From IMG/VR virus record IMGVR_UViG_3300032271_000316, positions 1 to 35,586 of that record: 35,586 bases of DNA. The stretch is one strand, 5' to 3'. This document shows, in pieces, positions 12,727 through 20,015 of the stretch. Below the pieces are notes generated by a model. That model searched no databases. It was not told where the DNA came from and worked only from the letters and a program-made list of their open reading frames with translations. The DNA is from a virus. The first letter of the stretch is position 1. The number at the start of each line of letters is the position of its first letter. Both the position numbers and the translations under genes were made by a program.

Positions 12727-14928
12727 TTAAGGGGGCATCGATCGGTCCTCGTTCGAGGCGAACCACTGAGCGCCCAGCGGCGTGAGCTTCCAGTGGCCCG
12801 GCATCGACTGGACCCGAGCGATCATTGGCCGCCTGCCGCCGCTGGCCCTGGTGATCGAATTGGCCACCGTGCCGCGGCTGTAGCACTTGATCCGGCCCAG
12901 CTCAGCAAACAGGTCCTTGCGGTGGAGGCTGGGTTTGCCCTGCTCCATCGCCTGCCAGAGCAGCAGGCCGATGCCATGGCGCACATCACGGATCACCTCC
13001 GTGGCGGCCGTGACCTTGAGCGCGCCGGTGTCCTCATCGATCTGGTAGTGGAACTCCCGAGCTGTTCCCTGCCGGCACTTGCGCACGACCCATGCGCGCA
13101 GCTTGGTGGAGTAGCGGGTTCGCTTGGGTTTGGGTCCAGCGAACCCGTCGTTGTCTTCGCCTTCCGGCACCATCTCCAACGCGTGCACCATCGATGGGAT
13201 TTCCTTCCATGCCTTGGCGCCTGCGGCTTCACCGCCGGCGGTGCCGTCGTGATTGAGCCATAGGACGGACGTGTGGCGGCAGATCACCTCCTTGGTGAAC
13301 GTGAGCAGCGCGGTCACCTGGCTGTTGTCGCAGTAGTTGACATCTGCGCGGGCCGTGACGGCCTTGCAACTGTCGATCACCACCAGGCGGATGGGATGGG
13401 ACCGCACGAAGCCCAGCAGCGCCAGGCAGCCGCGCAGTGATGCCTCCCAGCCGAGCGCGCTCTGCTCGGGGTCGTGCGCCCAGACGTGGAACCGGCTGCC
13501 ATCGCCAGACGCCGCCAGTGCCGGGTGATCGGCCTTGCCCAGCTCCTGCAGGGTGCGCACCAATGGCGCCGGGCCGGAGTCTGCGGCGATCATCAGGACA
13601 TCACCCTGAAGCGGCAGGGAATCGCGGTCAAGGAAGCCGGTGCCATCGATCACGGCAAAGGCCATCGCCAGCGCTGCCGTTGTCTTGCCGGCACCGGCCG
13701 GAGCGAACAGCAGGGTCTGATCATTGGCCGGCAGGAAGCCTTCCAGCAGCCAGTCAATGCCGACCACCTTGGACAGGTCGATGGAGCGGTAGGACGGCCG
13801 TTGCTGTGGCGTCGCGCCATCGCTGCGTTGCTCCTGCTCGGTGAGAAGCCGGAACAGGGCCGCCTGCAGTTGACCGTCCGTGCGTCTGAAGCGCGCCATG
13901 AGCTCAGCGCGGATCGTCATCTCGTCGTCGTCGTCACCATCGCGGATGGCGGCCAGCAGCAATGCCAGCAGCTCGCGGTAGGTGGCGGGCGGCGCTGCGG
14001 TCGGCTCTTCGTGGTCAACACCGCCTGATGGCTTTCCCGGCTGCTGCTGCTCCTGCCGCGGCCGCTGGTACCTGTAGCCGTCCTGGCCGGCCATGTAGTG
14101 GAGCGTGCCGATGCTGACGCCACTGCCTTTGAAGCTGGCCCACTTCGCCAGGCATTCGGCCTCGTCGAAGCTCGAGCACCCGCGCGACCATGCCAACCAA
14201 TCAGTGAGCAGCCCTGGATCCACCGAATGCAGCGCCATGCCGACGGATAGCCAGCCGTCGTAGTCCTCGCGCGGCCGGATGTGCGCCAGCAGGTCCAGGG
14301 CGCGCGGTACGTCCGCTTCGGTGCTGGGTTGGTGCTCAGCTGCGGCCGGTTCGTCGTGCGGCTTGTGCAGGGCCGCCAGCAGCCATTCCGGCGCGTCGGC
14401 CACCTGCAGATCGGCTGGTGACTGCCCAGGCAGCCAGGAGTAGCCACCGGTGTCAGGGTGCGCACCAGCGATGACGGACTGGTGCCCGGTGCCGCGCAGC
14501 TCCAGGACGATGCGGCCGGCGTCATTGCGGAAGACGCGACGACCGCGCAGATGGGGCCATAGGTCACGCGGCACGCGGTAGGCCATCTGCCGGCGGTTCG
14601 GCAAGCCTGAGGTCCAGCCGACGGTCTTGGGCAGTGCGGACCAGACACGGCCGAACTCCTGGCGGAAGCGTGCGACGGCACCGGATCCATCGAAGTCAAC
14701 GGCGATCACGCCAGACGCTTCACCCAGCACCAGGCCAACGGCCTTGACGAAGCTGGAATCCGCCAGCTCGGCGATGCCATCAGCGTCGTGGGTGGCGTTG
14801 GCCCAATCCGTCTTGATCTCCCCGGTGGCGGGGTCTACAGGCCGCTTGAGGCCATCGCAGGGGATCAGCCGCCAGTCCGAATCCACCTGCTGGAGCTCCG
14901 CCAGGAGCTCGGCTGCCAGGGTCATCAC
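12727..14928 (-). CDS. Primase-polymerase/helicase replication protein
   Basis: 733 residues. Residues 1-200 look like a bifunctional primase-polymerase domain (WANATHDADGIAELA, GVIAVDFDGSGAV with Asp78 and Asp80, and later GTGHQSVIAGAHPDTG). About 215-290 resemble a primase C-terminal helper (YDGWLSVGMALHSV ... AECLAKWASFKG). A RecA-like ATPase follows with Walker A LFAPAGAGKTTAA near 410, Walker B-like RLVVIDSCKAV near 515 and LWLNHDGTAGG near 550. The last 70 residues suggest a winged helix. GTG at 14,928 or ATG at 14,925, the latter overlapping the RHH stop. It should prime and unwind phage DNA. The candidate origin lies directly downstream. Confidence 0.9.
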   Translation of the reverse strand: MMTLAAELLAELQQVDSDWRLIPCDGLKRPVDPATGEIKTDWANATHDADGIAELADSSFVKAVGLVLGEASGVIAVDFDGSGAVARFRQEFGRVWSALPKTVGWTSGLPNRRQMAYRVPRDLWPHLRGRRVFRNDAGRIVLELRGTGHQSVIAGAHPDTGGYSWLPGQSPADLQVADAPEWLLAALHKPHDEPAAAEHQPSTEADVPRALDLLAHIRPREDYDGWLSVGMALHSVDPGLLTDWLAWSRGCSSFDEAECLAKWASFKGSGVSIGTLHYMAGQDGYRYQRPRQEQQQPGKPSGGVDHEEPTAAPPATYRELLALLLAAIRDGDDDDEMTIRAELMARFRRTDGQLQAALFRLLTEQEQRSDGATPQQRPSYRSIDLSKVVGIDWLLEGFLPANDQTLLFAPAGAGKTTAALAMAFAVIDGTGFLDRDSLPLQGDVLMIAADSGPAPLVRTLQELGKADHPALAASGDGSRFHVWAHDPEQSALGWEASLRGCLALLGFVRSHPIRLVVIDSCKAVTARADVNYCDNSQVTALLTFTKEVICRHTSVLWLNHDGTAGGEAAGAKAWKEIPSMVHALEMVPEGEDNDGFAGPKPKRTRYSTKLRAWVVRKCRQGTAREFHYQIDEDTGALKVTAATEVIRDVRHGIGLLLWQAMEQGKPSLHRKDLFAELGRIKCYSRGTVANSITRASGGRRPMIARVQSMPGHWKLTPLGAQWFASNEDRSMPP

Positions 14929-15095
14929 TTCTGGGGTTCCGACTCGGAAGCCTGAGTCACGGGATCCGCCGCCATGGCCTGCTCCAGGGCCAGCAGCACG
15001 ACGGCGTTGAGGGCCAGGCCTCTGCGCGTGCGCTGTGTTTCAAGCCATAGCCGCTGCGCCGGGGTTGGCCTGATATTTAGCGGGTTGCGTTGCAT
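14925..15095 (-). CDS. Ribbon-helix-helix DNA-binding protein (Arc/CopG-like)
   Basis: 56 residues starting MQRNPLNIRPTPAQRLWLE. The pattern is that of a ribbon-helix-helix protein: a short beta strand (NPLNIRPT), helix A (PAQRLWLETQRTR), turn (RGLALN) and helix B (AVVLLALEQAMA), with a polar tail. Such dimers bind operators in the major groove. It is the first gene of the minus-strand replication operon, facing the divergent control region, and probably regulates it. Its stop overlaps the primase start (TGATG). The tail codes through a palindromic element variant near 14,938-14,960. Confidence 0.8.
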   Translation of the reverse strand: MQRNPLNIRPTPAQRLWLETQRTRRGLALNAVVLLALEQAMAADPVTQASESEPQK

Positions 15096-15194
15096 GTGCG
15101 ACGATCAGCGTTCTGAGTTAAGGTAGCCGTTACGGCTCAGGCAAGCTACTCTGAACCTGCAAGCTAAGCCGGCGCTTTTGCCGGATACCACTGG
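15096..15194. promoter_or_regulatory. Divergent control region between the two early transcripts
   Basis: 99 bp with several inverted repeats: AGCCG-TTA-CGGCT (15,125-15,137), GTTCTGAGT facing ACTCTGAAC across it, and a CCGGC-GCTTTT-GCCGG stem just before the methyltransferase ATG. On the minus strand TTGCCT and TTAACT are spaced by 17 bases, a weak sigma-70-like pair for the primase operon. The symmetric sites suit the RHH protein encoded next to it. Exact promoters are not certain. Confidence 0.55.
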
Positions 15195-16505
15195 ATGACC
15201 CAGGCGCAGTTCACTGCGACGGCACCGCTGACCGTTGAGGTCAAGCTGTCCCAGATCGTTTTTGATGAAGGCCTGTACCCACGGGTTGAAGGCCACGACC
15301 CCGCCACGGTCCAGACCTACGTGCGCGACATGGAGCAGATCGAGGCGGCTGGAAAGCTGATCTCGATCAACGCCGACGGCGTGCTCTTGGACGGTCGCCA
15401 TCGGATGCTGGCCTACAAGACCCGTGCCGATGGTGCTGACCCTGAAGTCCGGGTCTACCAGTACCCGATCAGCAGCAAGCTGGAATCATTCCGGCTGGCC
15501 TGCGAGCTGCAGGACCGTGGCTTTGCGCTGAACAACAACGACCGCCAGGCCAGCGCCAAGCGGCTGTATGCGCTGGGTAATCAAAGCCAAGCCGACATCG
15601 CCAAGGTGCTTGGCGTCTCAGCGCCAACCGTGAGCAAATGGCTGTCGCGCACGATCAAGGAGGAGAAGGAAGCCAAGCAGAAAAAGGCGCGTGAGATGTG
15701 GCTGGCCTGCGCCACCCAGGAGGAGATCGCCGAGGCGGTCGGGGTGCCGCGCCAAACCATTGACGGGTGGACGGCAGATTTTGCTGAAAGTTGCCTTGCG
15801 CAAGATTCGGCAAATCCTCCCGGCTTTGAGCCACCCATCTACAACGTCTGGAGGCAACAGGCCAAGACCAACGCCGTCAGCCATTTCGGCAATAGCGAAA
15901 CGCGTTGGGTCGAGAACCTGCTGTACCTGTACACCAACCCAGCCGGCATCGTGGTGGATCCGTTCGGTGGTGGTGGGTCCACCATCGACGCCTGCAAGAA
16001 GTGGAGCCGCCGCTACCACGTCTCGGACCGCAAGCCGATTGTGGCGCGTGAGCATGAGATCAGGCTGCACGATCTCACCACTGGCCTGCCGTCGCTGCGC
16101 TGGAAGGATGTGGACCTGGTCTACCTGGATCCGCCGTACTGGAAGCAGGCAGAAGGCCAGTACAGCGACGACCCGACCGACCTAGCCAACATGGAGCTGG
16201 AGCAGTTCAACAAGGAACTGGCCGGGATCATTAACGGCTTCGCCAAGAAGCTCAAGGATTCCGCCAGCGATAAGCCGGCCTACATCGCGCTAATCATCCA
16301 ACCGACGCAGTGGAAAGCGCCAGAGCGCCAGTTCACTGATCACGTTGGCGACATGTTGCGAGCGGTCAAGCTGCCGGTGAACATGCGCTACTCGGTGCCT
16401 TACGAGTCGCAGCAGTGCACCGCGCAGATGGTGGAGTGGGCCAAAGCTGCTAAGCGCTGCCTGGTGCTGACACGCGAGATCGTGGTGTGGGAGGTTCAGC
16501 GATGA
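15195..16505 (+). CDS. ParB-domain / DNA methyltransferase fusion
   Basis: 436 residues. Residues about 12-110 form a ParB/sulfiredoxin-type domain (VKLSQIVFDEGLYPRVEGHD; LLDGRHRMLAY, 64-74). Two helix-turn-helix segments follow: SQADIAKVLGVSAPTVSKWL and TQEEIAEAVGVPRQTIDGW. The C-terminal half is an amino-methyltransferase: DPFGGGGST (Asp255 onward, the cofactor loop) and LDPPYW (Asp312-Tyr315, the catalytic motif), in the order cofactor loop then catalytic motif. It should methylate adenine N6 or cytosine N4 at a site chosen with the help of its HTH. It may protect phage DNA or regulate transcription. It overlaps the next, putative nuclease gene by ATGA. First gene of the plus-strand early operon. 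Confidence 0.9.
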   Translation: MTQAQFTATAPLTVEVKLSQIVFDEGLYPRVEGHDPATVQTYVRDMEQIEAAGKLISINADGVLLDGRHRMLAYKTRADGADPEVRVYQYPISSKLESFRLACELQDRGFALNNNDRQASAKRLYALGNQSQADIAKVLGVSAPTVSKWLSRTIKEEKEAKQKKAREMWLACATQEEIAEAVGVPRQTIDGWTADFAESCLAQDSANPPGFEPPIYNVWRQQAKTNAVSHFGNSETRWVENLLYLYTNPAGIVVDPFGGGGSTIDACKKWSRRYHVSDRKPIVAREHEIRLHDLTTGLPSLRWKDVDLVYLDPPYWKQAEGQYSDDPTDLANMELEQFNKELAGIINGFAKKLKDSASDKPAYIALIIQPTQWKAPERQFTDHVGDMLRAVKLPVNMRYSVPYESQQCTAQMVEWAKAAKRCLVLTREIVVWEVQR

Positions 16506-17068
16506 CACGCACCCGCGCCTATGGAGAAGATAGTGATTTCGGGGATTACATCAGGAGGCAGCCGTGCATGGATTCCCGGAAGCTTGCCGTTAACGACTGC
16601 GACTGGATGTTTCAGCGCTACAGAACGACCGTCGACAGCATCGGCACCAGGGAGATTCAATCCATTATGTGGGTTGAGGTCAAAACTCGGGGCGCGGTTC
16701 CGCGCAAAAGCCAGCTTGAAACTCTGTCTCTTTTCCATGAAGGAGCGTTAAGAGCTAGCAAGTCACCTTGGTCTAGGGGCGAAAAGGTAATTAGGCATCA
16801 TGGCGTTTCGGTGCTTTCTTTTACTGGCACGTCTCCATTGAACTCTGAAGTGATCTGGTGGGGGAGGTTTAGGTCAGATGACCTAATGGATATTCATTGG
16901 CAAAAGGTCACAGAGGCTCAAATGATTGGCTTGTTGATGTTCGATCTTCATTCCGATAATCTCACGACTCAGCCTTACCGACGGCATCATAAGACCGGAG
17001 TTATTGAACAACTGGTCACGCTGCCAATCGGCCTGAGTACCTACGTCAAAGTTGAGGCTAGGTCGTGA
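16502..17068 (+). CDS. Putative PD-(D/E)XK nuclease next to methyltransferase
   Basis: 188 residues from ATG 16,502, coupled to the methyltransferase stop. The N-terminal part has NDCDWMFQRYR (Asp34), then MWVEVKTRG with Glu59 and Lys61, then a Gln at 71. This Asp ... E-x-K ... Q spacing is that of a PD-(D/E)XK endonuclease core. The remainder (SEVIWWGRF, an acidic-Leu helix, a basic tail) matches nothing I know. The gene is clearly less GC-rich than its neighbours, a sign of separate origin. Together with the methyltransferase it could make a restriction-modification-like pair, or degrade host DNA while phage DNA is methylated. The nuclease call rests on the motif alone. Confidence 0.65.
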   Translation: MTRTRAYGEDSDFGDYIRRQPCMDSRKLAVNDCDWMFQRYRTTVDSIGTREIQSIMWVEVKTRGAVPRKSQLETLSLFHEGALRASKSPWSRGEKVIRHHGVSVLSFTGTSPLNSEVIWWGRFRSDDLMDIHWQKVTEAQMIGLLMFDLHSDNLTTQPYRRHHKTGVIEQLVTLPIGLSTYVKVEARS

Positions 17069-17229
17069 ACGTTGGACAACTTAACCCACGCGGCATCAAC
17101 TGGACGCAGGTTTTGCGCGCTGCCGGGATTTCTGAGCCGCCATGGGAAAAGCCGGCGGTCGCTCTGCCGGCCACAGCAGACCCAGCGCTACCCATGCCTG
17201 ATGAATCCGACAACTGGATGCACCGCTAG
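17065..17229 (+). CDS. Small Pro-rich protein, unknown
   Basis: 54 residues from a GTG that overlaps the nuclease stop (GTGA): MNVGQLNPRGINWTQVLRAA, then GISEPPWEKPAV and a Pro/Ala stretch ending DNWMHR. No known family. The coupled start and ordinary codon use support a real gene, perhaps an accessory of the methyltransferase/nuclease pair. Confidence 0.6.
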   Translation: MNVGQLNPRGINWTQVLRAAGISEPPWEKPAVALPATADPALPMPDESDNWMHR

Positions 17230-17247
17230 CCCCACCCCCACCCACCT

Positions 17248-17529
17248 ATGACCAGCACCGTTTCTCACACCGTTTACCACGGCCTGCACGGCGTCGGGAG
17301 CCTGACCGTGAAGGCCAGCGCGCCTGTCTGGACAACAGGCCGATCCTGCTGGCTGGTGACGTTCACGCGTTACGGGACGCGCGGCAAGCAGCTCGATCAG
17401 TGCGCAGCCTGGATGCCAGGCGAGCAGGCCTGGGATCTGACGCGATGGGATCCCGGCAACAGCCGCCTGGTGCCTGCAGATGCGCTGGCCAAGGTCGAGG
17501 CCTGGCTAAAGGAGCAGGGTGATGGCTGA
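17248..17529 (+). CDS. Hypothetical early protein, 93 residues
   Basis: Starts MTSTVSHTVYHGLHGVGSL. It is a small beta-rich protein with several Trp and Tyr (CWLVTFTRYGTRGKQLDQC, then AWDLTRWDPGNSRLVP) and a helical end. No membrane segment. The leader is C-rich with no Shine-Dalgarno. Its end overlaps the next gene's start. Function unknown. Confidence 0.65.
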   Translation: MTSTVSHTVYHGLHGVGSLTVKASAPVWTTGRSCWLVTFTRYGTRGKQLDQCAAWMPGEQAWDLTRWDPGNSRLVPADALAKVEAWLKEQGDG

Positions 17530-17980
17530 CCATTTTCGTGGCACCACGGAAATGGCGCCCGCCCCACCCAGCCGCGCCGCCCTGGCGGCCGTGCTGGCTC
17601 AGGCTGCTGAGTCTGAACCGCTGCTGGCTGATGTGCCTGCTACGGAGATCACTTGGGGCCTGCAACGCGTTGATCTGGCCAGCGGCTGGAGCCTGTGGAT
17701 CTCATGGCGTGACGGCGCCCTGGGACCACTGCTGCAGGCCACGGCACCAGATGGCAGCTGGTGGTCGTATGGCTGTGATCGCTGGCCGGACTGGAATGCC
17801 GGGCCTGATGCCGTGGTGCTCGATCCACTGCGGCATCTGATCACCGCAGAGCAACGCCAGCGGCTGGAGCACCGGCTGCTGAGCTGCAGCTGCTGGCCTG
17901 AACCAGACATGCCGCCGCGGCCGGCGCTGCTGCCGCTTGAGCAGCTCGATGAGCTGTTGGCGGAGCTAGTGGCTTCATGA
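17522..17980 (+). CDS. Hypothetical early protein, 152 residues
   Basis: ATG 17,522 (or GTG 17,519) lies inside the end of the previous gene. The middle is Trp-rich (WSLWISWRDGALGPLL, then DGSWWSYGCDRWPDW) and the C-terminus helical and acidic (LEQLDELLAELVAS). Cys-Ser-Cys-Trp near 120 stands alone. The N-terminus carries a variant of the dispersed palindromic element (17,596-17,615). It overlaps the zinc-ribbon gene by 4 bases. No family recognised. Confidence 0.65.
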   Translation: MADHFRGTTEMAPAPPSRAALAAVLAQAAESEPLLADVPATEITWGLQRVDLASGWSLWISWRDGALGPLLQATAPDGSWWSYGCDRWPDWNAGPDAVVLDPLRHLITAEQRQRLEHRLLSCSCWPEPDMPPRPALLPLEQLDELLAELVAS

Positions 17981-18204
17981 ATTGCCCTGCTTGCGGCGGA
18001 CCGTCCAGGGTCAGCACCACTCGCCCGGTGATCAGCGCTGAAGGTGGCCGCTGCCGGTGGCGCGTGTGCGTCACCTGCGATCACCGCTGGTATAGCTGGC
18101 AGGCACCAGAGCAGCTGCTGCCGTCTTATGCGGTGCGCTGGCTGGCATCTGATGTGGCGATCGATGCCGCGGCGCTGCGTCGCCTGCGGGAGCAGCGGCC
18201 ATGA
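17977..18204 (+). CDS. Zinc-ribbon protein, NrdR-N-terminus-like
   Basis: 75 residues. MNCPACGGPSRVSTTRP near the start and RWRVCVTCDHRWYSW about 25 residues later form a four-cysteine zinc ribbon of the type found at the N-terminus of NrdR regulators and in phage zinc-finger activators. The rest is a helix (AIDAAALRRLREQ). It is too short to hold an NrdR ATP-cone, so it is probably a DNA- or RNA-polymerase-binding adaptor. Its stop overlaps the following HTH protein start. Confidence 0.75.
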   Translation: MNCPACGGPSRVSTTRPVISAEGGRCRWRVCVTCDHRWYSWQAPEQLLPSYAVRWLASDVAIDAAALRRLREQRP

Positions 18205-18539
18205 GGGTTGCGCTGACGATGGAGGAGCGTGAGGCCAGGGTGCGGCGGATCCTTGCCCTCTCGCCGACGGCTTCTAACGCTGATGTCGCCAGCGCCACTG
18301 GCTATGTACGCGAGACGGTGCGGCGCGTGCGGTTTGGCTTGATCGATGCTGACGTGCTGCCAGAGCTGCCGCGCCTGGAGCTTGGCGTCGGCAATGTGTT
18401 TTGCCATCAATGCGTGCAATGGGGTCCAGGTGACGTACACGGAAACAGCCGCGGCCGTTGCGCCCTGGGGATCCCTGAATGCAGCCTGGAAGGCACGAGA
18501 TGTGCGCGAGTCTGCAGCGCCTTCCATCGGAGTTTTTAG
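18201..18539 (+). CDS. Helix-turn-helix protein with Cys-rich C-terminus
   Basis: 112 residues. The N-terminal half is a helix-turn-helix (REARVRRILALSPTASNADV, then ASATGYVRETVRRVRFGL). The C-terminal half has six Cys (CHQC, GRCALGIPEC, TRCARVC), which could bind a metal or an iron-sulfur cluster. Followed at once by a strong terminator, it closes the first plus-strand operon. A regulator of early or late genes is likely; the family is not recognised. Confidence 0.7.
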   Translation: MRVALTMEEREARVRRILALSPTASNADVASATGYVRETVRRVRFGLIDADVLPELPRLELGVGNVFCHQCVQWGPGDVHGNSRGRCALGIPECSLEGTRCARVCSAFHRSF

Positions 18540-18564
18540 CTTTACGTGGTGCAGTGGTGCTAGG

Positions 18565-18598
18565 CCCCGGCTGTTGCTGTCAGTCGGGGTCTTTTTTT
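18565..18598 (+). terminator. Rho-independent terminator ending the first plus-strand operon
   Basis: A 9-bp stem (CCCCGGCTG / CAGTCGGGG, one G-U pair) with a 7-base loop is followed by TCTTTTTTT. It separates the plus-strand operon from the convergent minus-strand phosphoesterase gene, whose stop lies in the T-tract. Confidence 0.9.
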
Positions 18599-19466
18599 AT
18601 GCCGGCTCGCAGCTGATGTCGACGCCGGATTCCTGGTTTGGCTTGAGCTTCAGCCAGATCCCACCCAGGCCCTTGGGCATCACGATCCGCTCGACTGCCC
18701 AGCCGCCACCATCGGCAAACTCTTCCTTGTAGGTGCCGGTTTGCAGGTGCCAGCGCTGCTCAATGCGCTGCTTGCCGGTGCTGGTCAGCCGGTAGCAGGG
18801 GTGTGAGACGATTGAGCGTTCGTGGTTGTGGCCATTGACCAGGATCGAAGCGTCCGGGGCGATGCCGGCATACCTGCCGCCGCCCATGGTGCCTTTGCTG
18901 ATGATGCCGCCCCAGGCTCCATGGTGAAAGAACAGGCACACGCGGCGGGTTCTCTCGTCTCGCGTGCTGCCGGCCCGATAAAAGGTGAACCAGACGAAGC
19001 CCTGGTAGCGCATGTGCTCGACCGGTGAATCATGCCGATCGCGCATCAGCCGGGTCAGGTTCCCAAGCGGGTCAACTTCGTTGTTGTTGAGGACGGCGGT
19101 TTCGTGATTGCCATCGCTGACCATCAGGATCGTCTGGCTGAACGGCTTGAGAAAATCAGCCGCTTCGCTGAACACCAGATCGAAGTAGTTGCTGCCCAGG
19201 TGCTCAGGCCTGATGGAGCCCTTGCTGCCACGCCGATCGCGTTTGCCTTGCATCAGGCAGAGCACGTCCCCAAAGAACAGCGCATGGCCGCCGCGCCCCT
19301 GGGCCTGTTTCAGGTGCTTGCGCAGCAGCTCTCGATCGCATTTGGGGTTGTCAAGGTGGATGTCTGACGCCAACAGAAACTCATGGCCGTCCGCCTTTTC
19401 GTAGGGAATGCGGATCTCCAGCAGCTCAGGACTGTGGCGTAGCAGCTTGAGCCGTGGTTGGACCAT
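18597..19466 (-). CDS. Calcineurin-like metallophosphoesterase
   Basis: 289 residues. All five metallophosphoesterase blocks are visible: ASDIHLDN (Asp35, His37), FFGDVL (Asp67), SDGNHE (Asn120, His121), FFHHGAWGG (His181/182) and NGHNHE (His213, His215). These bind two metal ions and cleave phosphomono- or diesters, possibly of nucleic acids. The C-terminal 70 residues are a beta domain (WHLQTGTYKEEFADGGGWAV). It lies in a minus-strand island inside plus-strand genes and does not fit the packaging or tail modules, so it may be a cargo gene for the host or an anti-defence or DNA-processing enzyme. Substrate unknown. Confidence 0.9.
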   Translation of the reverse strand: MVQPRLKLLRHSPELLEIRIPYEKADGHEFLLASDIHLDNPKCDRELLRKHLKQAQGRGGHALFFGDVLCLMQGKRDRRGSKGSIRPEHLGSNYFDLVFSEAADFLKPFSQTILMVSDGNHETAVLNNNEVDPLGNLTRLMRDRHDSPVEHMRYQGFVWFTFYRAGSTRDERTRRVCLFFHHGAWGGIISKGTMGGGRYAGIAPDASILVNGHNHERSIVSHPCYRLTSTGKQRIEQRWHLQTGTYKEEFADGGGWAVERIVMPKGLGGIWLKLKPNQESGVDISCEPA

Positions 19467-19490
19467 GGGAGCCTCATCGGCAACCCAAGG

Positions 19491-19682
19491 CTAGGAATTG
19501 TTACCGATGGGACTGGTTGAAGCCGTTTGATGCTGGCCTTGCTCAAAAAACTCAGGGCAGTGGCGCTTGAGCTCATTGACCAGGTTTTCTACGTCGGGGA
19601 TCCCAGTCGGGTCAAAGTCCGGCTTTGAGGCCTGCCGAGCCGCGATTCGGCGTAGGGCTGTGGCTGCGTTCATGCCGATCAT
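19491..19682 (-). CDS. Small protein upstream of the phosphoesterase, unknown
   Basis: The 63-residue product starts MIGMNAATALRRIAARQ. A basic helix, DFDPTGIPDVENLVNELKRH and a polar tail follow. Either Met1 or Met4 may start it. The stop TAG is part of the ATTCCTAGCC motif that precedes the phosphoesterase. It belongs to the three-gene minus-strand island. No family recognised. Confidence 0.6.
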   Translation of the reverse strand: MIGMNAATALRRIAARQASKPDFDPTGIPDVENLVNELKRHCPEFFEQGQHQTASTSPIGNNS

Positions 19683-19711
19683 CTTGAATCATCTCCATGC
19701 GACCGTCTGCG

Positions 19712-19897
19712 CTACGCAAGCATCTGCCGCACCTTCCAGCGGCTGCAGCCGAGACGCTCGGCGATGCGTTGCTGGCTGAGGCCGGATCGGCGCCAGCGCC
19801 GCGCGCGGTCCTGGTCGGTCTCAATGAACCAGGCGAGGAACAGGACGGGCATGAGCAGCAGGGCCAGGGCCCATGCTGCAAGGCAGGTGGTGGTCAT
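19712..19897 (-). CDS. Membrane-anchored helix-turn-helix protein
   Basis: 61 residues. Residues 2-24 (TCLAAWALALLLMPVLFLAW) form one strong membrane helix; the remainder is a cytoplasmic helix-turn-helix of the resolvase type (RARRWRRSGLSQQRIAERLG, CSRWKVRQMLA). The basic loop after the helix puts the HTH inside the cell. A DNA-binding domain held at the membrane is rare in so small a protein. It lies next to the integrase control region and is transcribed away from it. It might tether or sense at the membrane, or be an anti-repressor. The domain reading is from sequence; the role is unknown. Confidence 0.7.
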   Translation of the reverse strand: MTTTCLAAWALALLLMPVLFLAWFIETDQDRARRWRRSGLSQQRIAERLGCSRWKVRQMLA

Positions 19898-19917
19898 GGT
19901 GGTGAATGCTGTGGGTT

Positions 19918-19951
19918 GATCGCCAGGGGGCAGCGCCCGCGCCTGGTGATC
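19918..19951. promoter_or_regulatory. Imperfect inverted repeat before the integrase
   Basis: Arms 19,918-19,927 and 19,942-19,951 (GATC, one mismatch, CCAGG) pair at 9 of 10 positions and enclose a smaller GGGC-AGC-GCCC stem. It lies directly beside the attP-like repeat in the 118-bp divergent region. A recombinase accessory site or operator is plausible. Confidence 0.45.
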
Positions 19952-19996
19952 TGACCACTATATACCCCCGTACACCGACGCGAGCGTCAGTGGTCA
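19952..19996. other. attP candidate: inverted repeat beside the serine integrase
   Basis: TGACCACT (19,952-19,959) and AGTGGTCA (19,989-19,996) are perfect 8-bp inverted arms 29 bases apart, and GACGC-GA-GCGTC (19,977-19,988) lies inside. Large serine integrases usually recombine at a site of about 45-50 bp with imperfect arms next to their gene, which this matches in size and place. It could also be an integrase operator. Confidence 0.5.
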
Positions 19997-20015
19997 CCGG
20001 GTTACAGTCCGTCGC

